64,000 bases of DNA from Copromyces sp. CBS 386.78 (taxonomy: Eukaryota > Ascomycota > Sordariomycetes > Sordariales > Sordariaceae): positions 186,001 through 250,000 of the forward strand of contig MU839139.1 of the NCBI GenBank assembly GCA_030685235.1, in the 5' to 3' direction. The position numbers were made by a program, and so were the translations under genes. Below, one piece after another: positions 47,680 through 59,599 of the stretch. Positions within the stretch are counted from its first letter, which is position 1. Every line of letters begins with the position of its first letter. A model generated the notes under the pieces. That model was given only the letters and a program-made list of their open reading frames with translations. It was not told the origin of the DNA and did not search any database.

Positions 47680-50600
47680 ACGGTTAGTCTATCCTAGCGA
47701 CCTTCTTTAGAACCTTCTTAATTCTATAGCGACGTTTTTCGTCCGCGATTTATTGTAGTAATATTAATATATTTAAGTTATTATTATAAAAATTTTTAAA
47801 ATCGTTAATATAATATTCTATATCCTTTTATAATTATTAAATAGGATTGTAGGGGCTTCCCTAAATTACCCAGTATTCCTATTTATTATTTTCTATATTA
47901 AAATAATAGTCGTCAATAATTTTATAAAATTATTCGACTACGTTTTTAATATTATTTATTCGTTTTATAATCCGCCTATTATTTATTCGGATATTTTGGG
48001 TTTTATTTTACTTAGGGATCCTTTAATAATTCTAAAATTTTATTATATTAATATAGAAAATACAGTTATACTTTATATTAATAAGGAACTTTAACGTAAT
48101 ATAATAGCTATTTATTTTTACAATTTTAAAAGGCCCTTCCTATAGTAATATAAATTTAGCTTATAAGCGGCCCGATACGAAATTAATTATATTAAATAAA
48201 ATTTTATCGCTAATATAATACTTCGGCGTATTGGACCGTCTTTCGTTAACGGTTTCTTCATACTATATTTAATTATTCTTAATTATAATAATAATTTTAT
48301 TTAAAATTATATTAAACTAATTAGCAATTTTATTAATTTTAAAATATTCCGCCCGTTATATTTTAGACAGCCTTAATAAATATAATTAAACGGGTTCGAC
48401 TTTTATCCGAAGGTAAAAACTATAATTTACAAAGAATAAGAATACGCTAGTACTATTTAAATATACATTATTACCTACGAACTTTATTAAGGGTAATTAA
48501 TCGATTTAATTGTTTTAAGCCTAATTAATATAAATATAAAGGAAATATTCTAATTTAATATTAATACGTTCGGTTTAACTATTAATTTTTTTATAGAAAG
48601 CCGATAATAGTTTTAAAATAATTTTTAACTTTTTAAATAAAACTTTTTAAAGTTATAAAACGAATTAAGTACCGCGATTAGAAATAATAGTATCCGGTAG
48701 GCTATAAAGGGCGTAAATTTTTTTAATAAATTAATTAATAAATTCTTCTATAATTAATATTTCAATTAGGATATAGTATTTTATTTTCGTTAAATAGTCT
48801 ACTACTATAGCAATATATTTATATTCTCGGCCTCCCCGGATATAAGGCGTTATAGGGGTAATATAGTCGATAGCAATATCTTTTTATAAGGCGAAGGGTA
48901 TTAGTAGGGGCTTTAAAAGCCTTATTAGTGCGCGTCGTAACGGTTTTATTTTTATATATTAGAAGTAGGCTTTATAATAAGATTTAACGGCCTTTTTTAT
49001 ACCTAGCTAATAAAATAAGCGATTAAAAGTAATAAACGTTTTATCCTAACCTTAGTAATTTACTAGTACGGGTTTATAATACTTTTATATAAAATATAAT
49101 TATAGCGTAGTATTTTTTAAATCGATTATAAGCGTTAAATGTCGGTATATTTTACTATTAATTATATAATATTCTATAAAAGCTATTTTTCTTATATTTT
49201 TCTTTAATATTTTAGGCTATATTCAATAATTTTCGTCTATAAGGGTAGCTATTAAATTTTAATAAAAAATTAAATTATAATAATTAGCGTCGATTAATTT
49301 ATTTATAAATAATTCTTCCGGATTAAATTTATAAATGTAAAAATAATTTATAAAAACGGAAAGGTCGAAAAGTATTTTATAGCGGACTTTTAACTAATCA
49401 TTATTTATATCCTTTAATATATCCTTTAATTTCCTACTTAAAGTATTAGGACGGATTTAGAAAGTACCCGGCCTATATTTAATAATAAAATAAATTTAGA
49501 TAAGAAATTAAATTACTATATATATTATAGCGTAAATTTCTTATTCTCCGTAAAAGTTTATAAACTTTTATAGTCGGTTAAGATTTTAAATAATTTTTAA
49601 GCGCTTTATAACTCCGGTCCCTATTTTTCTAAAGCTTTAATAATTATAAATAATTCCTTATTATAAATATCGTAATTATATTCTACGGCGGAATATTTTT
49701 ATAAAAAATATACGACTAGGCGTAAAATATTTTTATTATTGTACTAAAATAATATATTGCCTACAACCTAATTAGAAGCATCGGTTTCGACTATGGTTAA
49801 GTGGGACCAATTGTAAATTTAAAGGATAGGACCCGTAATAAAAATTTTCTTCAACTCTTTAAAAATTCTTTAATAGTCTTTTATCTAACGTTATTCGGTT
49901 AATTTCTTTGTAAAATCGTATAATGGAATAATTATAATCGAAAAGTATTAAATAAAGCGCCGGTAGAAATTTATAAATCTTAAGAACCTTTGGAACTAAC
50001 ATTATAATTACAGGGCTTCCTATTTAATAACAGCTTTTACCTTCGTAAAATCTATTTCTATACCCCTTAGTATAATAAAAAAGCCTAAATATTTTATACG
50101 GGTAATATTAAATTCGTATTTATTAATATTTAATTAAAGGCTAACATTAATTATTTTTCTAAGGACTTTATTTATATAGGCGGTATATTCTTCTACATTT
50201 TCGGAGTAAATAAAAATATCGTCTAAGTATATTATTATATAAATATTTAGAATATTATATAGTATATTATTAATATAATTTTAAAATATATTAAATATAT
50301 CCTAAAGGCCGAAAGGAAGGACTAATAATTCGTAAAGACCGAAATGTATAATAAAAATAGTTAATTATTTATAGCTTTCCTAAATACGGATTTGGTTAAA
50401 AGCGGCAATTATATTTAGTTTAATAAAAATTTTAACGTAGTAAATAATATTAAAAATTTCTTTAATTAGTAGAAACGGGTATTATATTTTGAATATAATA
50501 TTATTAATATTATAGTAATCGATATAAATACGAATATCCCTACTGGGCTTATTTATAAAGAATAAAGGTAAGGCTATTTAAAATTAGGAAAGTTTAATAA

Positions 50601-53600
50601 AATTATTTTCTAATTAATTATCGATCTATTTCTTAACGATAATTACTTTTATAAGTAAAACCGGTCGGTAGCGGACGTTCGGTAGCTTTTCCCCTAGCGT
50701 AAATTCGATTTTATAGTTATATATTCGATAGGGCGGAAGTTTATTCGCTTTTTTAATATAGAAAGCGTTAATTCTTTTCTAATACTTATATAGGAATTTA
50801 AATTTAATTTCCTTATCGGTTTTCGGAAGCCGGTCAACTTTTTTATAAAATATTAATATATTTTCCTCCATAATTTTATAATAATAATTTTATATATAGG
50901 CGCGTCTATATTTAAATTGCTTATAAAAATAATAATTTAGACGATTTTAATAATTGCCAATTTTTTCTAATCTACGTCCTTTATATACGCGTCGATAAAT
51001 TTATAAAAGCGCTTTAGGAGGCAGTCCTTATATTATTTACCTTTACTATTTATAATATTTTAAACTATTTCTTTAATAAAGTCATTATAAATATTAATTT
51101 TATAAAAGGTAATTAATCGGTAGATTTCCGTATAATTCGTAAGGTAGGGCTATAAATTATATATTTTATATAGGAAATTAAAGGCGGCAATATTAATACT
51201 ACGTATATCTTAAGCGTTAATTCGTCCTTCGATTATTTTAAACCGCTTCGTAATTAAATAAACGGTACCGGGGGAATTCTTTATACTTTTTATTTTTTTA
51301 TAAAGCGGCGCGGGTATAAAGGGTTCTATTATTTATTTTAATATATTATAATTTAATAAAGCTACATTTCTAATAAATTTTTTAATAAGAAGTTTAAAAC
51401 GGTATAAAAAGAAGTCGCAGCGGTATAGCTACGCCCCCTATTTTAAGTAGAAATTTTCGTTAACCTTATAAAATTTATAAAAATTATAGGCTTTACCCCT
51501 AGGGCGGCTTTTATAAGGCTTGCGATAGGGGGTTAGAATAGAAATAAAATCGTTTTTTAATAATAATTCTAATATTTAAATATCGCTACGCTCCGGTCCA
51601 TTATAAGGGATACAGTCCTAGAACCGTAATAGCCCTAGTATATTTTAACGAGGCTCCTATTAGTATAGGAGCGGTACGGAATTAAAATCGGCTTCTAATA
51701 ATAATTTTAAATTTTAATAATAGTAATCTATTTTACCGGTAATCCTATTAATATTCTTATTAATAAACCTAGAATAATATTTTAAATTCTAAAGTTCTCT
51801 TAAACTCTAATAATAGTAATCTACTCTATTAATAGTCCTATTAATATTCCTATCGGTAATCCTAAGGTAGTATTTTAAATTCTAAAGTTCTTTTAAATTT
51901 TAATAAAGCGGTAATCAATCCTTTAAAATCTAATATTCTATTAAATTTTAGCGAAGTAGTAGCTTCGGCGGCTAAATATCGCTACGTATAAATCCTTCTA
52001 TAAAGATTAAATATTAATCCCCTAAAATTTAATATTTTAATAGATTTTAGTAAGGTAGTAGGCTCGGCGACTAAATATTGCTATATATAGGTCCTTTCGT
52101 AGGGATTAAAATCGAACAATTTATTAAATTACCTTTTATCCGGCCAATATAATTATTTATTTTAAATAAAAACTTTAATATTTTTAAAATATTTAATAAT
52201 ATTCTTTTATTCTATTTATTTACTATTATTACGTAAAATTAATAATACGAATTATTAAGAAAGCGGTTCTATATATTGGGGGCGTTCCGTAAGGAAATAA
52301 GGAAATCCAATAGGAAGTATCGGTTAGCGTATTAATTAGTAAATTAAACCTTCTTTTTTATTTAAGAAATATACAGTTTATATTTCCTAAATTAGAATAA
52401 TCTTAAAATAGTAAGGTAGTTAGGGGAAATATTATAAATTAAGAACGTAATATTTTCTAAATAATAATTAATATAAAGGTTCGCCGTAAATCCTTTAATA
52501 ATAAGCCCTTTTATAATACTATTAACGAAAATTAGTTTCTTAAGTTCTAAGAATTTGAACGTAACAAATCCGTTTTTCCTTATAAAAGAACAGTCGATAA
52601 AAATAAATACTATATAATTACTAGTAATAAAAATTATATAATAAATTTTATACAATCCGAAGGATAAATAAAAGGAAAGAAATAATAAATTTTAATAGAA
52701 ACTATTTAATAAATTAATAATAATTATTTTTAAATTTCTAAACGGCTTTTTCCTTCTTCTTATAAACCTTTCTCGCCCCTATAAGCGACTATTTATAAAG
52801 TTCAATTATTTCCTTAATTATTACTTATATTATTATTATAATATTCCTCGCCTTTATTTTCTTTTCCGGTATTTACAATATAGAGGTTTATATTATTACC
52901 GTATCCCCGCTAGCCGGCCGCCGGAGGGTTAATATTAGTATTACTATTATTATTAGCGTTCCTAATATTTTAACTGGAATTTCTACCTCCCCGGCCTCCT
53001 CTACTTCTTCTTCAGCTACTTCGGCCTCCTCTATTACTTCTTCGGCCCCTCCTATTACCGATCTAAAGGCCACGATCGCTGTAATCAATACTATTACGGT
53101 AATTCCTTATAATATACCCTTTTTTCTATATTTATAGTATAAATTATTCTTATTTTAATATTTAATAACATTATTATAAACAGTATATAAAACGTAAATA
53201 GTATTAAAGTTTATAATATCGCCTCCTTTATTAATAGTCTTTCCCGAATTATTATTAGAATTTAAATTAGAAGTTTTACCAGTAGCGGATTTAGATTTAT
53301 AATCGTCGTCTTTAATATTATATACGAAATTGCAGTAAAATAATAATTATTCTTTAAAATCGTCTTTAATAAAGAAGGTTCGTTAATAAGTAAGGGAAGT
53401 ACAGAATTTTTAAGCGATTTTATTTTATAAATAATATACTTTTATAATATCGTTCAAACTATAACAATTAGCAGTCTTAATATATTCTATTTTAAAGTCG
53501 GCGAAAAAATAGTTTCCCTATTTAAATTCATTAAATTTACAGGCGGCATTTAAATATAAATTTATATTATTATAATAAATATTTAAGAAGGATAGGAATT

Positions 53601-54600
53601 TAATATTTATTTTCTATTACTAAACTTCGGGATTATTAAGGTTTATAAAAATTTTCTAAATATCTTTATCAATTAAAATAATTACCTTAAGGCTAAGTAA
53701 ATAATTCGCGTAAACGATTTTAATCTTTTCGTCGGGGAACTTAATAGTATTTAAAATTTAAATAAAAAGGATACAGCCCTTCTACATTAAATATACTTTA
53801 TTACGTTTAATATAATCATTTTAAATAATTACAAAAAGTTCGGAATCTAGGAAAAGTAATTTCTAATACCCTATTATACCCATACTACCGTCTATAGTAA
53901 TTTAAATAATATAATTCTATTAATTTATAACGAAAACGGCCTACGCTTCCTAAACAAAGCCTTATACATTATTAAATTCAATATAAACCTAATAAAATTC
54001 TTCTTAAATTTAGTAAAAGTCCTTTAAAATTTATTTATATTCATCGAAAATATTAATATATTTTTTTTTTTTTAAATTGGAACTCAAATTAAAAATTTTA
54101 AAATTCCTTAGCGGTAATAGTAAAATAATAATCAAATACCTTAATTATTCGGGTAATAAAATTAATAATTATTTAAAATATTCTTCTTTCAATTAAACCA
54201 AAGGAATCGATAAAAGTACCATTATAAATAAATTTAACCTTCGCCGAATATTAAATAATAATTATAATAAAAGCCGTAACCGTATTAATATAAAGGAAGC
54301 CGTTTAAAATTATTAAATAAATTTCTTCGTTAGTAGGGGGGTTAAAATTCTCTATTAATACTCCTAAACTTTCCAATTCATTAATATAATTTAGTACGTT
54401 AGATACTTCGACGTCGTCGTCCGTAATATATCCCAATAACTAGGTTTATTATAAGGCATTTAAAAAAATACCTTTATTTATAATAATATTATCGTTATTT
54501 GGAATTATAGATTCGGGCCTTCGTAGCCTCCTATTCTTTAGCAATTAATAGCGTCGCTTAGTTGTATTAAATAACGTACATTTAAAAAGATATACGTTCG
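47680..54600 (-). pseudogene. Gypsy copy C gag-pol polyprotein, RIP-damaged but with an intact RT motif
   Basis: Minus strand, same order as copies A and B. Gag N-terminal part near 54,600-54,250 includes a stop-free stretch with DDDVEVSNVLNYINELES. The protease region includes a long stop-free stretch (52,655-52,392), where an IDCSFIRK-like block may be the remnant of the catalytic D-S/C-G region, without the glycine. The RT motif reads Y-L-D-D intact at 50,218-50,229. RNase H and integrase follow at about 49,900-48,000, with the Lys/Arg-rich tail near 47,700. Stops elsewhere still abolish the polyprotein. Confidence 0.86.
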
Positions 54601-54626
54601 TAGCGTAATAGTTAGGTACAATTAAC

Positions 54627-54983
54627 TATTACGGGGCAAGGCGAACGTTAAATATTTATAAAAATATTTAAAATTATACGAAGAAGAGGAAGCTATTTGG
54701 GGGAGCCCTAATAGTTATTTATATATAGTAAGTATATAGCCTATATAGCTTAATCATCTTATAGATTATCCTATAGCTTATCCTATAAACTAATATAATT
54801 TATATAGCCTTAACGATAAGGGTAGGCTAATAACCGTAGCTAGTTAGATATTAGATGCGTTTAGCCGTATCTACTATACTGGGTTTTTGTAGCCAATTAG
54901 AGTATACCATTAACCCGGCAACTATTACCGTAGTAAAGGCAGCGATATAGGACGGTTAATTAGTCACAGATAACCCTATGACA
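54627..54983 (-). repeat. 5' LTR of Gypsy copy C
   Basis: 357 bp, plus-strand start TATTACGGGGCAAGGCG, end ACAGATAACCCTATGACA with only one RIP change in the last 18 bases. Followed by ATAAT. Confidence 0.95.
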
Positions 54984-54988
54984 ATAAT

Positions 54989-57409
54989 AATTCTAATAGT
55001 AATAATCTCCCTAACTTTACAACTCCCAAAACTAGCGCTTTCGATTTAAATTCGGTATACTCCGCCCTTAATAAAACCTTCGAAATTAAATTTAATACTA
55101 TAATTTACTATACCGCGCTTTTAGAAATTCTTAAAGACGTAGCCTTTATTAACTTCCTTAAAGGCTTCGATTAGGAAAACGGCCTATTTATTCCTTGTAA
55201 ATATTTTAAAAATGCGGTTATTATTATTTACTACTTTACTTTCTAATTTATCGTTATACTTTTTAATCGCTTCTATTGTATTAACTTCGTACTTTATAAC
55301 GATATTACTAATAACTTCGAACGTTCTAAAAAGGAATTTAAAACCGTTTACTAAATAGCCGATAATGCCCAATCTAACTTTAATTAAAAGAATTTCGACT
55401 ATATTAACCTCAAATCCGCTTATAATACTTTATTTGCAAAATATAATACCTTTAAAATATAAACTTCCTCTTCTTTTATTAATAATATAATTATAAAAAT
55501 AATTATATCCTCCTTTCTTCGCTAAATAGTAGAAAACCAGCCTATTTTTACCGGTAAAGAAATTAGCGGCCTTACTTACAAATATAAAATCTTTAAAATT
55601 TAACGCTTTCGCATTTAATTTTAATAGAAGTATAATACCGCCCTTTACTCTTCTAAAAATATTAAAATTATTTATACCGCTATACTTTTAGGCCCCGAAA
55701 TCTTATCCGGCATCCAAAATAATCTAGATATAATCTAATCGGACCTTAACGAAACGAACTAACGTTAAAAAATAAATATTAAATTTATAGAATATTTAAT
55801 TTCTCGTTTCTAGAATATAAATTTTAAAATAAACGCCGGCTACCGTTTATAAAAATTATATATAAAAAATATATTTTTTATAAATTTCGAATTTAAATTA
55901 ATTAATTTAATAAATTTCTATAGTTTTAATAATTCGATAAAGGTTTATTATTTCTAAAATAAAATTAATAAGTATTTCCGTAACGCTTTCGCTTATTACA
56001 ACCTTCCCCCTAATAACGACTTTAAACGTTAGTTCGAAATATATTATAACGTCGCTAATAACCTTAAAAACGCGGATTATTACTAGAAAATAGTAAACTA
56101 CTTCCTCAATTCCAATAGTAGTAGCGGTAGTAATAATAATAGAAGTCGCCTTAATATTAAACCTACCGCTAATAACGTTCTTATTAACTAAAGTAATAAT
56201 AAAATAAATTTAAATGCTATTAATTTTGTAATTTTTATTTATAAAAATATTCTCAATTAACGTTCCTATAATAACTTCTATTATCGCTATAATAAGCCCG
56301 GCTACATCGCCTGTAATTATACCGCTTCGGTCAATTATAATTCCTAAGGCCCCTAATACTCCGTTAATAAAAAATTAAAGAATAAAAGCCGTAATAAAAA
56401 TTGTAATTAAAAGTAAATCTACGCTACTAATACTATTCTAATTACCCCGGCCGCCCTAACCGCCGAACCTACCGCTAATAGAAAATATTATAACGACTAG
56501 GAAAATGCCTAGCCTCTATATATAATTACGTATAAAGGCCTAGCCGGGTTATATTTAAGAAACGAATTTTAAATCCTATAGAATTAAAGGATTTAGAAGA
56601 AATTAAGGTTCAATCGTTAAATAATTTTATTTCCCTAAATTTAATATTCTTATCTTCTTATATTATAACCTATTTACGTAAAAATTATTATATTATTCTT
56701 ATTAATAATAATTATTCTACTTTCGTATTTATTAATTACTCCTTTATTATTAAAAATAACCTTCCCCGTTTCCAATTATTAAAAGTAAAGAAGTTCGTTC
56801 TTACTAATAAGGTAATTAAAAGTATTATCTCTAAAGGAATAATAACTAAATTCCGGATCGGCTATTATAAAGAAATAATTACCTTCCTAATTTATAATAT
56901 TTCTAAGAAATACCTAATTATTTTAAACTTCTTATAAATATAATACTATCGGCTAAAAATCGACTACGAATAATATAATATATACTTTAATTATACTACC
57001 TACTAAAGCCGCTATTTACTAACGGATTTCCCCAAATACCAAATAACGGTGCTTAAAGCCCTTACCAACCGGGTTTCAATAACCTCCGTCTACTAAACCC
57101 CCCTCCCGCTAATTAAAAAGGAAGAGACCGAATTTCCCTCTCTAACTATTAATAAAGAGGAATTTCACCTTCTAATTATTAAGAAAAAAAAAATTAAAAA
57201 GATTGCAATAGAACCTATTCTAAAACCCTTATCTACTCCTAAACTCCTTCCTACCACTACTAAACCCAAAATCAATCCTAAAACTAGCTACTATACAATC
57301 CCTACTCTTATTAAAATGCTAATAATTAGAAGGGCTAAATCCAAAATCGCTATTACTAATACCGCCGTTCTCTTTATTAAAACTAAAAGCCCCGCGTTTT
57401 ATAAACTTT
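54989..57409 (+). pseudogene. element D gag and protease, RIP-inactivated
   Basis: Plus-strand frame with an N-terminal Asn/Ser-rich start, a capsid-like region near 55,700-56,080 and a zinc knuckle at 56,279-56,320. That knuckle fits C-X2-C-X4-H-X4-C with all four ligands turned into Tyr (Y-YR-Y-NKPG-Y-IACN-Y). Protease follows near 56,700-56,950 (FVFINYSFIIKNNL, where the catalytic D-S-G/S reads N-Y-S, then a YLIILNFL block). The Pro/Lys/Thr-rich linker toward RT runs to 57,409, where the next insertion cuts it. Stops are mostly of the Gln/Trp-to-stop type. Confidence 0.82.
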
Positions 57410-57857
57410 TATCACGATGCCGACCAGAGAGGATTTGGAGAAGACGTAATATTGTACGAAGAAGAGAAGATTAGAAGAGAGTAGCGAAGACTCTACTCCT
57501 AAACTATATATATAGACCGAGTAGAGATACAGCTAGAGAACTGCCGGACTATAGTACTAGAACGCTAGAGGTGCGAGACTATACTATATAGTATTATAAT
57601 AGTACCCCCGGCTTTAAAACGTAATTAACCTTAATTATAAATAAGACAAATATACCGTATATCCTAAATTCCTAAACTGTAGTCGCGTAGTACCATAGTC
57701 GTAATACTAAGCCTTAGTACTAAGCCCTAGTATTAAGTCCTAGTGCGGCCCGTACGTTGCCTACTACGGTAGTAGCCGCGGTAATATAATAAATAGTAAA
57801 ACGGCGCTACGCTAATCCCAATTCGGAAATAGCAATATAGGGACCGTACCCTACGCA
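57410..57857. repeat. LTR-like sequence at the left end of the right-hand Gypsy element
   Basis: Starts TATCACGATGCCGACC (originally TGTCACG) abruptly inside element D's protease-RT linker. It is less mutated than its surroundings. It contains a GTACGAAGAAGAG-type block reminiscent of the LTRs of copies A-C, and a TATATATAG stretch. A possible end, CCCTACGCA, lies at 57,857 beside a pyrimidine tract. The partner LTR is not in the window, so length and orientation are inferred. Confidence 0.5.
57706..57744. repeat. three 13-bp tandem repeats
   Basis: ACTAAGCCTTAGT, ACTAAGCCCTAGT and ATTAAGTCCTAGT in direct succession, differing only by C/T. Each unit is close to palindromic. Located in the LTR-like sequence. 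Confidence 0.85.
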
Positions 57858-57915
57858 TTCCTCCTACTTCCTCCCTTGCGTTTTCCTTCTTTCGCTCCTT
57901 CCCTCCTTCCTCCAA
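57858..57915 (-). other. long pyrimidine tract (purine tract on the minus strand)
   Basis: About 55 nt almost purely C/T on the plus strand (CCTCCTACTTCCTCCC and so on). Next to a putative LTR end it would be the polypurine tract of a minus-strand element, which agrees with the minus-strand pol at 59,600-62,400. Confidence 0.5.
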
Positions 57916-59250
57916 TAATAATAATTTTACCTATTATTTAATCCTTTTTATAATTAATATAATATTAATAATCCTTTCCCGTTTTTCCTACGTATTAGGA
58001 ATATTCTTTTATTATTATTCTAATCCTAATAATTTAAATAATCCCTTCGTACAAAACGCTGCCAAAATACTTCGCGCCTATATTAACGCTAATAAAGAAG
58101 TTTAAATAACTTTTACAAAGGGTTTTAAATATATATCTTATATTCGTTACAATATAAAATATATTATTTTAGATAGTAGCGTTACAATTTAGATCCGCTA
58201 TTTTATACCCTTAGACAAGAAGAAGAAATATATAAAATACCGCAAATTAAAAGATAATTACGAAGATATAAATTATTAATAAGGAATTTTCTAAATTTAT
58301 TTAGTACTTTACTAATATAATTAAACTGTTATACTAATAATTAGCAACGCCGCCGATATTAAAATTTTAATTACTTAGGCTTCGATTTTTTAAGAGAAGG
58401 AAGAGGACGAACATTTGTAGGCGGAGAAAATTTAAGCCTTTATCGCTATTAAAACGAAGAAATTCTTCGAGAATTTTATTACTACGGAAGAGGATATCCG
58501 AAGTAACCGTAGCTTTATTAAGGTTAAAAAAATTATTAAAACTATTATAAATTATAACGTTCTTATTACGTAATTATACTAATATTAAACTGAAATACTA
58601 ACGTTTATTTAACGTACCGATATTAATAGGGTAATTAATATTCGCCGTACTATATTAATTATTATTAGCGGGTAGCGTCCTACGTATAATATTATACCGG
58701 ATTTATATTATTGTTAGGCCGAAGATACTATACCCTATTTAATGCCCGGAAATAGCGGGTATAGGAATTAATACTTAATTAAATTCCACTTCCATTCTAC
58801 TATTAAAATTAAAATATTTCGTTTCTTTAGTACCGCCGAAAGTATTATTCCCGAATAAGTAGAACGTAATATACGTAGACTATATTTAATTACCCCTATT
58901 ATACCGAAGCCTAATTATCTCGTCCTATTTATAATATTTAATATATATCGGTCTAGGAACGGCGGCGGGTCGGAAGTAATTGTAGGGGTATTAGTAAATA
59001 TAATTAGGGAAATATAACCGTAATACTAGAGTAGTAGAACTAAAAAGGTAGTAAAGCTGCGGCAACTCGCTATTAAATACGCCAACAAAAGATCCCCTAA
59101 CTATAAGAATTATAAAGGCCGTAAATAAAAACCGTAAAGAAAAACCGTAAAATAACTATTAGATCTTAAAAATTAAATCTAATTACCGCGAATATTTAAA
59201 GTAACGTTATTTTTTATTACGTATACTTCGTTAGCTATATTCGTTAAGTA
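57916..59250 (+). other. degenerate plus-strand reading frame, unrecognised protein
   Basis: One plus-strand frame runs about 430 codons with only Gln/Trp-type stops. It includes blocks such as NPFVQNAAKILRAYINANK (about 58,030-58,090), EDIRSNRSFIKVKKIIK (about 58,490-58,540) and VERNIRRLYLITPI (about 58,860-58,900), and a Lys/Arg-rich end. It is Lys/Glu-rich and looks like a real former protein. No zinc knuckle, RT, integrase or other domain was found. It faces the minus-strand pol of the same element. It may be an antisense accessory ORF or a separate insert. Confidence 0.4.
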
Positions 59251-59599
59251 TTATTAGGCCGAATTAATACTAGTAACTAGCCATATACTTTAGCGGGTAG
59301 GTTATTATACTATATATTATACCGTTCAAAGTTATTTTAATTAGGTCCTAAGTATTACGTTTCTACAATATTCTTATACTAGTAAAATTTGGTCTTTATA
59401 AAATTAAAGGCTTAATTTTTTTAAGTTTTTAGCGTAGAAGTTTTCGATATTATTAGTATTCTTTTAAAAATCTTCGGTAGGGCGCTAATCGAAACGGTAG
59501 AATTTCGGCTACTTAATTTTATATTAGAATTGGCCGTCTATATTCTATTTTAAATCTAAAATATATTTAAAGTACTATTCTTCTTTACTTAGGTTCGTA

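Larger units (their letters stand above)
47157..54983 (-). mobile_element. Ty3/Gypsy LTR retrotransposon, copy C (full length, best preserved)
   Basis: 7,827 bp, two 357-bp LTRs, perfect ATAAT duplication (47,152-47,156 and 54,984-54,988). Same family and orientation as copies A and B. It lies inside element D, between its leader and gag. No large internal deletion relative to the others, so it is the best reference copy for the family. Confidence 0.95.
46544..57409 (+). mobile_element. Ty3/Gypsy element D (plus strand), 5' part, interrupted by copy C
   Basis: Begins TGTCACAGGGTTAGCCTG at 46,544, inside the hAT element. LTR and leader run to 47,156, where copy C is inserted (ATAAT duplication). 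Gag starts right after 54,983 and protease follows up to 57,409, where another LTR-like sequence starts. RT, integrase and the 3' LTR are not in the window. The LTR/leader boundary could not be set. It is a different family from copies A-C, despite a similar first ten bases in the opposite orientation. Confidence 0.75.

Noticed and set aside
52888..53088. 66-codon minus-strand frame rich in Glu and Val
   Set aside because: A simple-repeat-like shadow inside copy C gag; not conserved as an open frame in copies A and B.
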